This document shows positions 52,638-61,138 of a stretch of DNA of 64,000 nt, one piece after another (position 1 is the first letter of the stretch; each line of letters begins with the position of its first letter). A program made the position numbers and the translations under genes. The notes under the pieces were generated by a model that was given only the letters and a program-made list of their open reading frames with translations, was not told the origin of the DNA and made no database searches. This stretch comes from Candidatus Saccharimonadota bacterium (GTDB lineage: Bacteria > Patescibacteriota > Saccharimonadia > Saccharimonadales > Saccharimonadaceae), in the NCBI GenBank assembly GCA_017519305.1, contig JAFWSN010000001.1, positions 365,652-429,651 on the forward strand, given 5' to 3'.

Positions 52638-53075
52638 TTAGCCTTGCCAATCTCCCGGTGGATATTTGTCGCAAAAATCTCTCCACCATCGTTCTTTCTT
52701 CTCTTTCTGCTTCTGATAATGCTCCCATCCTTTCCAGATTCCATTCGACTTGAAAGCCTTACAAGTGCCTCGCACGTCAATGTATCCAAACGCCGTCGGC
52801 TGTTTTTTGTTCAGCTTGCATTTCCATTTGGCTAGCGAATCACTGTCCCCTTCGTTAATAGCGTTTACGCAGCAACAGCAATTTTCAAGGAAATCAGAAC
52901 ATACGTTATTCAAAGCGCTTTTTCTTCTGCCAGTCTCACTACAGATGTGGCCAGCACGACCACTCTTTAATCTTGAGCAAAACCTGCAGTTCGGTACTTC
53001 GCGTCCACTGCAACCACCGCACGAAACGTCATCATCCGGAAAGCTACAATAGTCTCCAGTGTATGGACATGCCAT
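52638..53075 (-). CDS. Cys-rich protein, 17 or more cysteines
   Basis: Start at the second in-frame site (MACPYTGDYC) after AGAGGTGAA. The 145-residue product is dominated by cysteines in the first half: SCGGCSGREVPNCRFC, HICSETG, CSDFLENCCCCVN; the second half is Trp/Lys-rich (WKGWEHYQKQKEKKERWW). The cysteines could bind several metal ions. First gene of the operon, behind a promoter and a terminator-like hairpin. Not recognised. Confidence 0.6.
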   Translation of the reverse strand: MACPYTGDYCSFPDDDVSCGGCSGREVPNCRFCSRLKSGRAGHICSETGRRKSALNNVCSDFLENCCCCVNAINEGDSDSLAKWKCKLNKKQPTAFGYIDVRGTCKAFKSNGIWKGWEHYQKQKEKKERWWRDFCDKYPPGDWQG

Positions 53076-53103
53076 AAAATTCACCTCTTTTCTTAAAAAA
53101 CTT

Positions 53104-53127
53104 GCTTCTCTTAAAAATTAGAGAAGC
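53104..53127 (-). terminator. Terminator or attenuator before Cys-rich operon
   Basis: GCTTCTCT pairs with AGAGAAGC, then AAG and T6 on the minus strand. It lies about 7 nt after the start site of the promoter at 53141-53169, so it could attenuate that promoter or end the YgjV/FNT transcript. Confidence 0.65.
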
Positions 53128-53140
53128 ACCATATACTTCC

Positions 53141-53169
53141 ACTATAGCATAATTTAGCGTTTTTGTCAA
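53141..53169 (-). promoter_or_regulatory. Promoter of the Cys-rich operon
   Basis: Minus strand TTGACA (53169-53164), exactly 17 nt, TATAGT (53146-53141). It overlaps the YgjV stop codon. Confidence 0.7.
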
Positions 53170-53693
53170 TGCGAGGATGACTTAGGCTTCAACACATCCA
53201 ACCTAATAATCGCGACCAAATTAATTACAACAAACACTGCACAACTAACCGCTCCCACATATTGTCCAATATGCAAATTGTAAGGAATCCAAACCGATAC
53301 CGAGAGCAGATTGAGTAGCCTCAGCTTAAAATCGCGCGAAAGCAGTGCTAATGGGAACAAAATCCCAGCCGCAATCGGCAACAAGTCCCATGCCGACTGA
53401 AACGTAATTGCCGACAAAACGCATGGCACAATTACATATATCAAAATCAACCAAACCGGATATTTGTCATACTTTTTGTCCCAGAAATAGTTAATAATTG
53501 TCTCCACCACGAAGACAATCAAAATCAGCATCCCGACCCAGGCAGCAAGCAATCCCGTCGCCACGGCCGTCAAAATATTACCGACAATAAAGAACAACAA
53601 AATCTTCTTTTTGTCTTTAATATTAATCCCCACCATATTGATAGCACTACCAATACAGTTAAGGATTTGCGCAGCTATTTCTAATCCAGTCAT
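53166..53693 (-). CDS. YgjV family inner-membrane protein
   Basis: A 175-residue protein with about five or six hydrophobic helices. Features of the YgjV family: an early IGSAINMVGINIKDKKKILLFFIVGNIL segment and the later LLSVSVWIPYNLHIGQYVGA. Function unknown. It begins at the last base before the FNT stop, the two genes abutting. Confidence 0.65.
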   Translation of the reverse strand: MTGLEIAAQILNCIGSAINMVGINIKDKKKILLFFIVGNILTAVATGLLAAWVGMLILIVFVVETIINYFWDKKYDKYPVWLILIYVIVPCVLSAITFQSAWDLLPIAAGILFPLALLSRDFKLRLLNLLSVSVWIPYNLHIGQYVGAVSCAVFVVINLVAIIRLDVLKPKSSSH

Positions 53694-54308
53694 CTATTTT
53701 TTCGCCACTTTTCTAACAACTTTTGTCGCCTTGTCAGCACGTTCGCCAGCCAACCACCAAATCATCACTGAGCCGACAAAGTTACCAGCTACCGCAAGCA
53801 CCAAGCTCCAAGAAAAGCCAGTCGCCACGCCCATCGTAATCACATTAGCGATACAGTGTTGGAACCCACAGAAGATAAATAGTGGAATACCAAAGATGAT
53901 ACCGAGCGGCGAGCCCTTCTTATAGATTGCCACAGCCAAGTACATTACTACGCCACAAAGTACCGACTTAATGAAATACGCCATTGAGAAATCCCAGCTT
54001 GCCACCTTATCAGAAGCCGCCGAAACAATGCCCGGATCGGCTGCCGCAAAGGCCATACCCACCAAATATCCGGCTACCAAGTTAACTACTAGAATCGTCA
54101 AAAGCTCCAAAACCGGAATCTTATCTTGGAATAAAAACCCACACTTACCAGTAAACAAATTCTGCCCAAGATAGCAAACACCAAGCAGACCAAAGGCGAA
54201 AATAATTGGCCCGATCGGGTTACCAAGTTTAAGTAAAGCAAAGTTTCCTAGCCCAATTAAGACTGCTGCGCCCACGCTTTTTCGGATTAGCTCAATCCAC
54301 TTATTCAT
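53694..54308 (-). CDS. Formate/nitrite transporter family channel
   Basis: Start at the ATG after GGAGG. The 204-residue product is a six-helix FNT channel, with LGQNLFTGKCGFLF (FNT LFTGN region) and FCGFQHCIANVITM (FEHxIANM region). FNT channels pass formate, nitrite, hydrosulfide or lactate as pentamers. It is at the short end of the family (usually 250-280). Fermentative export of formate or lactate would suit this organism; the substrate is inferred only. Confidence 0.8.
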   Translation of the reverse strand: MNKWIELIRKSVGAAVLIGLGNFALLKLGNPIGPIIFAFGLLGVCYLGQNLFTGKCGFLFQDKIPVLELLTILVVNLVAGYLVGMAFAAADPGIVSAASDKVASWDFSMAYFIKSVLCGVVMYLAVAIYKKGSPLGIIFGIPLFIFCGFQHCIANVITMGVATGFSWSLVLAVAGNFVGSVMIWWLAGERADKATKVVRKVAKK

Positions 54309-54378
54309 TGTTACCTCCATTCTATTACTTTTATTTTATCACAAGCCGAACGTAACACGGATATAGTATAATCAACTT

Positions 54379-55329
54379 ATGTTAGTTTCGCTTATCGTCC
54401 CCGTTCATAATGCCGAGCAATATCTCGAAAAATGCCTTAATTCTTTGCTAAACCAAACTTTTCTTAAGAAACACCCAAAAGACCTCGAAATCATCTTGGT
54501 GAACAATAATTCTACCGATAATTCTCTGTCTATTATTGATAAATACGTTAAAAAATACGGCAAATTAATCCGCCGCTTAGACTGTACTAAAAAAGGTGCT
54601 GGCGCCGCACGCAACTTCGGCGTAGAGCATGCAAAGGGCAAATATTTCTGGTTTATTGATGCCGATGATTATATTGCGTCGAATGCCGTACAAAAGCTTT
54701 TTAACCTAGCCGACAGAGACTCCGTAGACTTTTGTATGCTGGACATCGAATATGTCTTCCCAAACTCCGCCAAGTCCAAACACCTTACCGCGCTCGATAA
54801 TACCAATAAAACCGCTCTCAAAAACCTCGTCCGTTATGGAGCCGGCCCCTACCAATTCTTTATCCGTCGTGATTTTTGGCAGCAAAACCATCTAGCCTTC
54901 AAATCTGACATCATCCATGAAGACATGGAACTCATCCCAGCCTTCGCCCTCTTTGTCAAGAAGTTCAATTCCTGCCACGAACCCCTTTATTTCTATGTCC
55001 AAAACGAAAACTCCGTACTTCATCAACAGGCTTGGAACGGCAAACCGTTCGATATTTTCCCTGCCCTAGAAAGTCTCTACGCTCGCTTCAAATCTGAAAA
55101 ATCCATCACTAAATACCACGCCGAGCTTGAATATTTCTTCATCTGGAACCTACTCGTTGATTCCGCCGAAGATTTTAAACGTTTCAAAGAGGGACGCCCG
55201 GGTTTTAAACGCTCTCGCCAGATGTTGAAGACCTATTTCCCACATTGGCGCAAAAACCCCTATCTAAAACAAAAACCATTATCTTATAGAATTCGTCGTC
55301 GTCTCAGTTACCACGGTGTCGTGATTTAA
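54379..55329 (+). CDS. Glycosyltransferase family 2
   Basis: A 316-residue GT-A enzyme: VSLIVPVHNAEQYLEKCLNSLLNQT at the start, NNNSTDNSLSII, and the FWFIDADDYI metal-binding DxD. The C-terminal half is the acceptor domain. Leaderless: TATAAT 54367-54372, 6 nt, ATG. It abuts glmS tail-to-tail. Likely makes surface polysaccharide; acceptor unknown. Confidence 0.88.
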   Translation: MLVSLIVPVHNAEQYLEKCLNSLLNQTFLKKHPKDLEIILVNNNSTDNSLSIIDKYVKKYGKLIRRLDCTKKGAGAARNFGVEHAKGKYFWFIDADDYIASNAVQKLFNLADRDSVDFCMLDIEYVFPNSAKSKHLTALDNTNKTALKNLVRYGAGPYQFFIRRDFWQQNHLAFKSDIIHEDMELIPAFALFVKKFNSCHEPLYFYVQNENSVLHQQAWNGKPFDIFPALESLYARFKSEKSITKYHAELEYFFIWNLLVDSAEDFKRFKEGRPGFKRSRQMLKTYFPHWRKNPYLKQKPLSYRIRRRLSYHGVVI

Positions 55330-57150
55330 CTACTCTACCGTCACAGACTTAGCCAGATTGCGCGGTTGATCCACGTCATTGCCGCGTTCTACGGCCACAT
55401 AATATGCAAATAATTGCTGCAAAACATTAATCAAAAGCGGCGTAATCATCTTAATCTTCGTATCGATTCTTACGATATCGTTAGCCTCAAGTTCGCGCTT
55501 CGAGTCAGTCAGAACAATTGCTTTGCCACCGCGCGCACGCACTTCTTGCAAACCGCCAATCGACTTCTCGAATAACCAGTTATCCAGAATTGAGAATACT
55601 TCAAAGAAGGTATCATCCACTAAAGCAATCGGCCCGTGTTTTAGCTCGCCAGAAGCGTAACCTTCAGCATGGATATACGAAATCTCCTTCAACTTCAATG
55701 CTCCCTCTAGGGCAATTGGATAAGCCGTATCGCGACCAAGGAAGAAGGCGTCATTATATTTCGCATACTTCTTTGCTAACTTCTTAATTTCACTCTGGTG
55801 TTCTTTCAGGACCTTAGCGATTTCATCTGGTAACATTGTTAGCTCTTGAGCCAATTGATGTAGTTTTTCCGGATCACCGCCACGATGTTCGGCTAGCATA
55901 CCGGCAAAGATCAACATAGCTACAGTTTGCGCCGTAAACGCCTTGGTTGAAGCCACAGACATCTCTGGGCCAGCATAGATATAAGTACCACCATCCACTT
56001 CACGCGCAATGGTTGAGCCAACCACATTTACAATACCAAATGTCTTTACGCCGCGCTTCTTAATTTCACGCAGACACGCCAAAGTGTCAGCCGTTTCACC
56101 AGACTGTGACACGACGAGCGCCACCGAATGTTTCGGCAAATGGAAGGAGCGATAACGATATTCGGACGCCACCACTACTTCAGTAGTCAAATTCGGTACT
56201 AATTGTTCCATATAATAAGAAGCCAAAAGGCCAGCATAGTACGCCGTACCGCAGCCCACAATCACCACATGCTCAATCTTATTAATCTCTTGTGGCGTGA
56301 GGTTTGGGCCGCCAAGATGCAGTGTCCCCCTCTTAGCATCCACACGACCAGACAAAGTATTCAGTAGGGTCGCTGGTTGCTCCATAATCTCTTTGAGAAG
56401 GAAGTGATCATAACCACCCTTTTGAATCTGTTCCACGTCACCCTCAATTTCTTCCGGGTTACTACTGATTGTCTTGAGACTCAAATCACAAACATTCACT
56501 TTTTCGGCAGTACAGATCGCCATTTCCCCATCATTGAGATAAATTGCCTTCTTAGTATAGCCAAGGAGAGCTGAGGCGTCTGAAGCAATAATCGTCTCGT
56601 GCTCACCCACGCCAATAATCAGTGGGCTACCAAGCCTTGCTACTACAATCTTTCCTGGTTCAAGCGGCGTAAATACTGCAATACCGTAAGTACCACGTAC
56701 TTTTTTAAGAGCTTTCGCCACCGCATCCTCAAGCATCGTACCGTCTTTGTAATAATAATTAATCAGCGCGGCAAGCACTTCAGAATCAGTATCAGAATTA
56801 AATTTTTGTCTCTTCAAAAAACGTTTAATGTCTTTAAAGTTCTCAATAATACCGTTGTGGACCAAAAAGACGTTGCCGACCTTATGTGGGTGCGCGTTTT
56901 CAACCGTCACACCACCGTGAGTAGCCCAACGCGTGTGACCAATGCCCATATGGCCAGTCTGCGGAGCCTTAATCAAGGCTTTTTCGAGCTCCGCGATTTT
57001 GCCAACCGCCCTGGTCAAATGTGGTTCGCCATCGTCGTCGAGCGTCGCAATACCAGACGAATCGTAGCCGCGATATTCGAGCCTCTTTAAACTATTTAAA
57101 AGAATCCCCTCTGCCGGCTGATTGCCGACGTAACCAACAATACCGCACAT
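55330..57150 (-). CDS. glmS: Glucosamine-6-phosphate synthase
   Basis: Converts fructose-6-phosphate and glutamine to glucosamine-6-phosphate, feeding UDP-GlcNAc for the wall. The 606-residue enzyme has Cys1 of the glutaminase (MCGIVGYVG), HTRWATHG, NHPHKV-type NAHPHKVG, and two SIS isomerase domains (GCGTAYYAG, SQSGETADT, then the C-terminal DQPRNLAKSVTVE). SD AGGAG; it lies 15 bp after the acyl-CoA synthetase stop, so both share a transcript. Confidence 0.95.
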   Translation of the reverse strand: MCGIVGYVGNQPAEGILLNSLKRLEYRGYDSSGIATLDDDGEPHLTRAVGKIAELEKALIKAPQTGHMGIGHTRWATHGGVTVENAHPHKVGNVFLVHNGIIENFKDIKRFLKRQKFNSDTDSEVLAALINYYYKDGTMLEDAVAKALKKVRGTYGIAVFTPLEPGKIVVARLGSPLIIGVGEHETIIASDASALLGYTKKAIYLNDGEMAICTAEKVNVCDLSLKTISSNPEEIEGDVEQIQKGGYDHFLLKEIMEQPATLLNTLSGRVDAKRGTLHLGGPNLTPQEINKIEHVVIVGCGTAYYAGLLASYYMEQLVPNLTTEVVVASEYRYRSFHLPKHSVALVVSQSGETADTLACLREIKKRGVKTFGIVNVVGSTIAREVDGGTYIYAGPEMSVASTKAFTAQTVAMLIFAGMLAEHRGGDPEKLHQLAQELTMLPDEIAKVLKEHQSEIKKLAKKYAKYNDAFFLGRDTAYPIALEGALKLKEISYIHAEGYASGELKHGPIALVDDTFFEVFSILDNWLFEKSIGGLQEVRARGGKAIVLTDSKRELEANDIVRIDTKIKMITPLLINVLQQLFAYYVAVERGNDVDQPRNLAKSVTVE

Positions 57151-57165
57151 ATTATCGTTACTCCT

Positions 57166-58884
57166 TTATTTTTTCTTAGCGCGCTCTTCGTCTTCAAGCT
57201 TTCTGAAAGCTACTTTTCCAACGAGAGTTGTAGGTAATTTATCACGGAATTCATATGACGCCGGCAATGCATAAATCGCAACGTGGCGTTCGAGCAATTC
57301 TCTTATCTCGCGTTCAACTTTTTTACCAGCTTTATAGCCCGGCTTCAAAACGATAAACGCCTTTGCCACCTGGCCCTTGTGTGGGTGATCTACCCCAATA
57401 ACCGTAGAAGTTAATACACCTTCATGTGAATTAATCACAGATTCGAGATAAGTTGGATAAATATTGTATCCAGACGAAACAATAATTCTCTTCAAACGTT
57501 GAGTAAAGTAAATGAAGTTGTCTTCGCCAAGGTAGCCAATGTCGCCAGTATGTAGCCAAGCCTTGCCGTCATCGTGCAAGCGAATCGCGTGGGCGGTTTC
57601 AGCATCATCATTTAGGTATCCCATCATCACGAGTGGACCAGAAATACAAATCTCGCCCTCTTCACCAACCGCAGCCGCCTCGTGTGTGCCGATCTTAACA
57701 ATCTTGAAGTACATGTCCGGGAACGGTGCGCCGATGATACCATCCTTAAAGGAATTCTCTGGAGAGAGACAGGTAGCACCAGTGGCCTCGGTCAAACCAA
57801 AGCCCACACGAATCTTAGCATTAGAACCGTGCGCCTTAAGATAAGAGTTGACCTTATCACGCAAAGTCGAATTCAAGGCATCACCACCGCAAATTACGGC
57901 GTTAACAGACTTAAGCTCGCCTGGTTTAAGCTTCGTGTTAATCAAAGATTCATAAAGCGTTGGTACGCCAACGATAAAGTTTGGCTCATTCTTACGAATG
58001 ATATCGGCAAACTGTTTGTGAGAGAAAGCTGGGATTAGAATGCAGTTCATACCCTTACAAAGTGGAGTATGAATACAAACACCGAGACCAAAACCATGGA
58101 AGATTGGCAAAATCGAAAGAATTGAAGCTCCCGGCACCGCTTGTTTAATCACAGTGGTACACATAATGCCAAGCGCGTTAAAGTTAAGGTTTGATAGCAA
58201 AATACCCTTTGGCGCACCGGTAGTACCACCAGAATAAAGAATGATGGCCGGATCGTTTGCACCACGCTTCTCGCGGTAATTACCCTGATAGAAGTATGAA
58301 TTAGCGATAAAATCTTCCCACAATACCACGCGTGAATCGTTAGAAGGTAGTTTAACCTTCTTTACGTGTAGCAAGCGATACATCTTCTTCTTCAAGAAAC
58401 CGAGACCATCGGATGGACGCACCACGATAATGCGCTCTAGGTCTACCGAGTCACGCATCTTATAAATCTTATCGAACACGGCGTCAAAAACCAAAACATA
58501 CTTACTCTCAGCTGCACGAACATAATATTCAAGCTCTTTCTCAGACGAAAGTGGATGCACCATGTTACAAATTGCACCAACCATGTTCACAGCGTACACC
58601 ATCGTAATTCCCTCTGGTGTATTTGGCATACAAATCGTCACACGATCACCTTCTTTAACACCGTAGTTCTTGAGAGCGCGTGCAACCTTTTCAATCTTCT
58701 TTAAGAATTTTTCGTAAGTAACCTTATGCCCATAGTAAGAATACGCAATATTGTCCGGCCACCTCTCTGCCGAAAGTTCAACCATGTCAGATAACGAACA
58801 GTCTGGATATTCAAGCTCCCCAGGAATCCCCTCTTCTTGATAAAACTGAAGCCAAGGCCTTTCCTTAAGTTCTTTCTTTTTCAT
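57166..58884 (-). CDS. Acyl-CoA synthetase / AMP-forming ligase
   Basis: A 572-residue ANL-family adenylating enzyme: the P-loop YSGGTTGAPKGILLSN, GFGLTEATG, the TGDIGYLGEDNFI motif and the C-terminal K (VGKVAFRK). It activates a fatty or other acid as an acyl-AMP/CoA. The organism has no visible fatty-acid synthesis here, so this may activate host-derived lipids; that is inferred. SD AAGGAG. Co-transcribed with glmS. Confidence 0.85.
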   Translation of the reverse strand: MKKKELKERPWLQFYQEEGIPGELEYPDCSLSDMVELSAERWPDNIAYSYYGHKVTYEKFLKKIEKVARALKNYGVKEGDRVTICMPNTPEGITMVYAVNMVGAICNMVHPLSSEKELEYYVRAAESKYVLVFDAVFDKIYKMRDSVDLERIIVVRPSDGLGFLKKKMYRLLHVKKVKLPSNDSRVVLWEDFIANSYFYQGNYREKRGANDPAIILYSGGTTGAPKGILLSNLNFNALGIMCTTVIKQAVPGASILSILPIFHGFGLGVCIHTPLCKGMNCILIPAFSHKQFADIIRKNEPNFIVGVPTLYESLINTKLKPGELKSVNAVICGGDALNSTLRDKVNSYLKAHGSNAKIRVGFGLTEATGATCLSPENSFKDGIIGAPFPDMYFKIVKIGTHEAAAVGEEGEICISGPLVMMGYLNDDAETAHAIRLHDDGKAWLHTGDIGYLGEDNFIYFTQRLKRIIVSSGYNIYPTYLESVINSHEGVLTSTVIGVDHPHKGQVAKAFIVLKPGYKAGKKVEREIRELLERHVAIYALPASYEFRDKLPTTLVGKVAFRKLEDEERAKKK

Positions 58885-58919
58885 TTCTAAATTTATTCTC
58901 CTTATGGAAAGTATAGCAC

Positions 58920-58950
58920 AAAAAAATGGCTGACTCTAGAGCCAGCCACC
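58920..58950 (-). terminator. Terminator of rpsA
   Basis: GGCTG pairs with CAGCC around gctctagagt, then T7 on the minus strand. Confidence 0.7.
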
Positions 58951-58961
58951 TCTTTACCAGC

Positions 58962-60035
58962 TTATTTCTTAGCGATTGAAAGGGAGATCTTGCGACCTTC
59001 TTTATCAATGTCGAGGACCTTAAAATCTTTACGTTCATTCAAAGTAAAGATTTTCTCTGGGTCAACATCGCTACCTTCACCAAGCTCAGAAACGTGAACC
59101 AAAGCTTCCACAGCTGGAGAAATCTGAACGAAAGCACCAAACGGAGTAATACGGGTAATTGTACCTTCAACCTTTGAGCCTTTTTTAAGATTCTCAACTT
59201 CGGAAATCCATGGATCTTCTACGAGCTGTTTCATCGAGAGAGACAAGCGTTCTTTGTCGATAGCAATAATCTTAGCTTCGATAGTTTCACCAACTTTGAC
59301 ATAATCAGCTGGGTTGTTGACACGTTCCCAAGAAATCTCAGAAATGTGAACCAAACCTTCGATGCCATCAACGTTGACGAATACACCAAAGTCGACCACA
59401 CCAGTGACAACACCTTTGACAGTGTCGCCAACCTTGAGCTCAGCAAAGCGCTCTTGGAGACCGTCTTTGATAGCTTCCTTCTCAGAGAAGATAAGCTTGT
59501 TTTCTTTCTTGTTAGCATCCAAAATACGGACACGAATTTCTTTGCCAACCAAAGAGTTAAGACGTTGCAAGATTTCGTCTTTATCAGCAGAACCAACCCT
59601 AGGGTAGTGCTCGGCTGAAAGTTGAGAAACTGGCAAGAAACCACGAATGCCTTCGTACTCGACCAAGAGACCGCCACGGTTGGCGTCAAATGGAGTAACC
59701 TCGACAATCTCAGCCGCATCAAGTTTGGCTTGGATTTCATCCCATCCTTTATCTTTGACAGCTTTGCGAAGTGAAAGAAGAACATATCCACCTTCCATTT
59801 CGGCTTCAATAACAGAAACCGTAACCTCGTCACCAACCTTAAGGTTGCGTGCGAAACCGGCTTCGCGGCGTGGTACAAGACCAACACCTTGGGCACCAAG
59901 ATCAATCAAGACCTCGTGCTTCTTTACAGATAAAACTGTACCTTTGACAGTGTCACCTGCAACAACATGTTTGAATGATTCCTCGCTTCCAGCAAGAAGT
60001 TCATCCATCGTTACTTTTTTGGCAGCTTTTGCCAT
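58962..60035 (-). CDS. rpsA: Ribosomal protein S1, four S1 domains
   Basis: A 357-residue protein with four S1 RNA-binding domains (about 20-90, 105-170, 190-260, 275-345; e.g. VVTGVVDFGVFVNVDGIEGLVHISEI, TITRITPFGAFVQI). E. coli S1 has six. It guides mRNA to the 30S. Because many genes here are leaderless while others use an SD, S1 may matter for only part of the transcripts. It has SD AAAGGA and a leader hairpin upstream. Confidence 0.92.
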   Translation of the reverse strand: MAKAAKKVTMDELLAGSEESFKHVVAGDTVKGTVLSVKKHEVLIDLGAQGVGLVPRREAGFARNLKVGDEVTVSVIEAEMEGGYVLLSLRKAVKDKGWDEIQAKLDAAEIVEVTPFDANRGGLLVEYEGIRGFLPVSQLSAEHYPRVGSADKDEILQRLNSLVGKEIRVRILDANKKENKLIFSEKEAIKDGLQERFAELKVGDTVKGVVTGVVDFGVFVNVDGIEGLVHISEISWERVNNPADYVKVGETIEAKIIAIDKERLSLSMKQLVEDPWISEVENLKKGSKVEGTITRITPFGAFVQISPAVEALVHVSELGEGSDVDPEKIFTLNERKDFKVLDIDKEGRKISLSIAKK

Positions 60036-60052
60036 TATTATATTTTCCTTTC

Positions 60053-60096
60053 TTCAGGCTCATTCAAAAATCCCCCCGCTTTTGAATGAACCTGAA
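60053..60096 (-). promoter_or_regulatory. rpsA leader hairpin with G-rich loop
   Basis: TTCAGG/CCTGAA and TCATTCAAAA/TTTTGAATGA form a 16-bp stem with one mismatch, right after a TAAAAT -10 on the minus strand. The loop on the mRNA reads GCGGGGGGAT. It ends 17 nt before the ATG. A self-regulation site of S1 is plausible but inferred. Confidence 0.65.
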
Positions 60097-60194
60097 ATTC
60101 CCTTAATTTTAGCAAAAAAATCCCAAAAAGTCCACCCCTTATTTCGCTCGGTTCATGCTATACTAATTGTATAAATAATTTGTTCAAACAGCTT

Positions 60195-60590
60195 ATGCCT
60201 AATTCCCTCTTAAAAACACTTGAAAATGCTTATCCGGAGTTCAATTTTAAGCCCGGGAAACGCTTCCTTTTTCGCCCTCCAAAAACGATTTTTTTCGTCG
60301 CCGATCACCCCGATCTTGATTCTCTGCTTCTACACGAACTCGGCCATGCCTCACTTGGGCACTTCTCTTTCGATACAGACATTGAGCGTCTCAAAATGGA
60401 GCGCGCCGCCTGGGAAAAAGCCGGTGAAATCGCCGCAAAACTCAATATTAAGCTCAATAACGACCTAGTCGAAACCGAATTAGATACTTACCGTGACTGG
60501 CTCCATCAGAAATCTCGCTGCAAAAAATGTGGGCTCACCAGATACCAAACTAAGGACGGTATCTATCACTGCCCACATTGCGAGCGCTAG
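60195..60590 (+). CDS. HExxH metallopeptidase-like protein with zinc ribbon
   Basis: A 131-residue protein: LLLHELGHASLGH holds the zinc-peptidase motif HELGH (47-51) as in ImmA/IrrE-like and SprT-like proteins; the C-terminus has a zinc ribbon CKKCGLTRYQTKDGIYHCPHC. The pairing recalls SprT-type proteases. A TTG 15 nt upstream is an alternative start, closer to a -10 (TATAAA). Substrate unknown. Confidence 0.65.
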   Translation: MPNSLLKTLENAYPEFNFKPGKRFLFRPPKTIFFVADHPDLDSLLLHELGHASLGHFSFDTDIERLKMERAAWEKAGEIAAKLNIKLNNDLVETELDTYRDWLHQKSRCKKCGLTRYQTKDGIYHCPHCER

Positions 60591-60596
60591 GCACAA

Positions 60597-60622
60597 AAAT
60601 AATCCCCGAAGGGATTATCTTT
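60597..60622. terminator. Terminator between metallopeptidase and KGG gene
   Basis: AATAATCCC-cgaa-GGGATTAT followed by a T-rich stretch. Confidence 0.7.
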
Positions 60623-60623
60623 G

Positions 60624-60827
60624 TTAGGCCTCTTTCTTAGCTGGGCCACGGCGGGAAATACGACCACCTTTAGCACCAGCGATACGAGCGAGAGCCGGAT
60701 TAGCAGCGAAACCGCCAGTATGACCGTTTTCACCACCTTTTTTACCAATACGAGCATAAAACTCTTTGCCATATTTGGCTTTATTGGTAGCAGCAGCTTT
60801 CATGCCGCCAGCTTTAGTTCCAGCCAT
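60624..60827 (-). CDS. KGG-repeat stress protein
   Basis: Start at MAGTKAGG after an AGGAG; the longer frame has no SD. The 67-residue product has GGMKAAATNKAKYGKEFYARIGKKGGENG and ALARIAGAKGGRISRRG, the KGG repeats of the Con-10/YciG-type stress proteins. The family is small, hydrophilic, of unknown mechanism. Basic tail PAKKEA. Confidence 0.75.
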   Translation of the reverse strand: MAGTKAGGMKAAATNKAKYGKEFYARIGKKGGENGHTGGFAANPALARIAGAKGGRISRRGPAKKEA

Positions 60828-60969
60828 TTCTCTAGAACTCCTATCTGCCCACCAAATTCTTAATATAAAAACCACTCCCTTAATTGGGTGTATGACGTTA
60901 TTATATCATACCGCTTTCGTTTTGTCAACACACTTCTGCTTAGAAAAAACCGAACAAACCGCTTGTGAC

Positions 60970-61026
60970 TTTTTCCACTAATTGTGGAAAAAAGCTATTG
61001 ACTATATTCACGTCATGATATATAAT
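60970..61026 (+). promoter_or_regulatory. Promoter of small RNA, with palindrome
   Basis: TTGACT (60998-61003), exactly 17 nt, TATAAT (61021-61026). Just upstream is the palindrome TTTTTCCAC-taatt-GTGGAAAAA (60970-60992) and a CCGAACAAA box (60950-60958). Confidence 0.75.
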
Positions 61027-61032
61027 GAAAGT

Positions 61033-61120
61033 GTCTTGAGTGGAACGCCAAAAACTGCGAGGCTACTTAAGATATATGACCTAAAACTTATAAAAATCGC
61101 CCAAAATAGGCGATTTTTTT
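61033..61120 (+). ncRNA. Candidate small RNA of about 88 nt
   Basis: Between a good promoter and a terminator (AAAATCGCC 61093-61101 with GGCGATTTT 61109-61117, T-run). TCTTGAGT pairs with ACTTAAGA and GCC with GGC inside, one hairpin of about 40 nt. No ORF of note. Not recognised. Confidence 0.6.
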
Positions 61121-61138
61121 GTGACTAATTTTCCCTGT

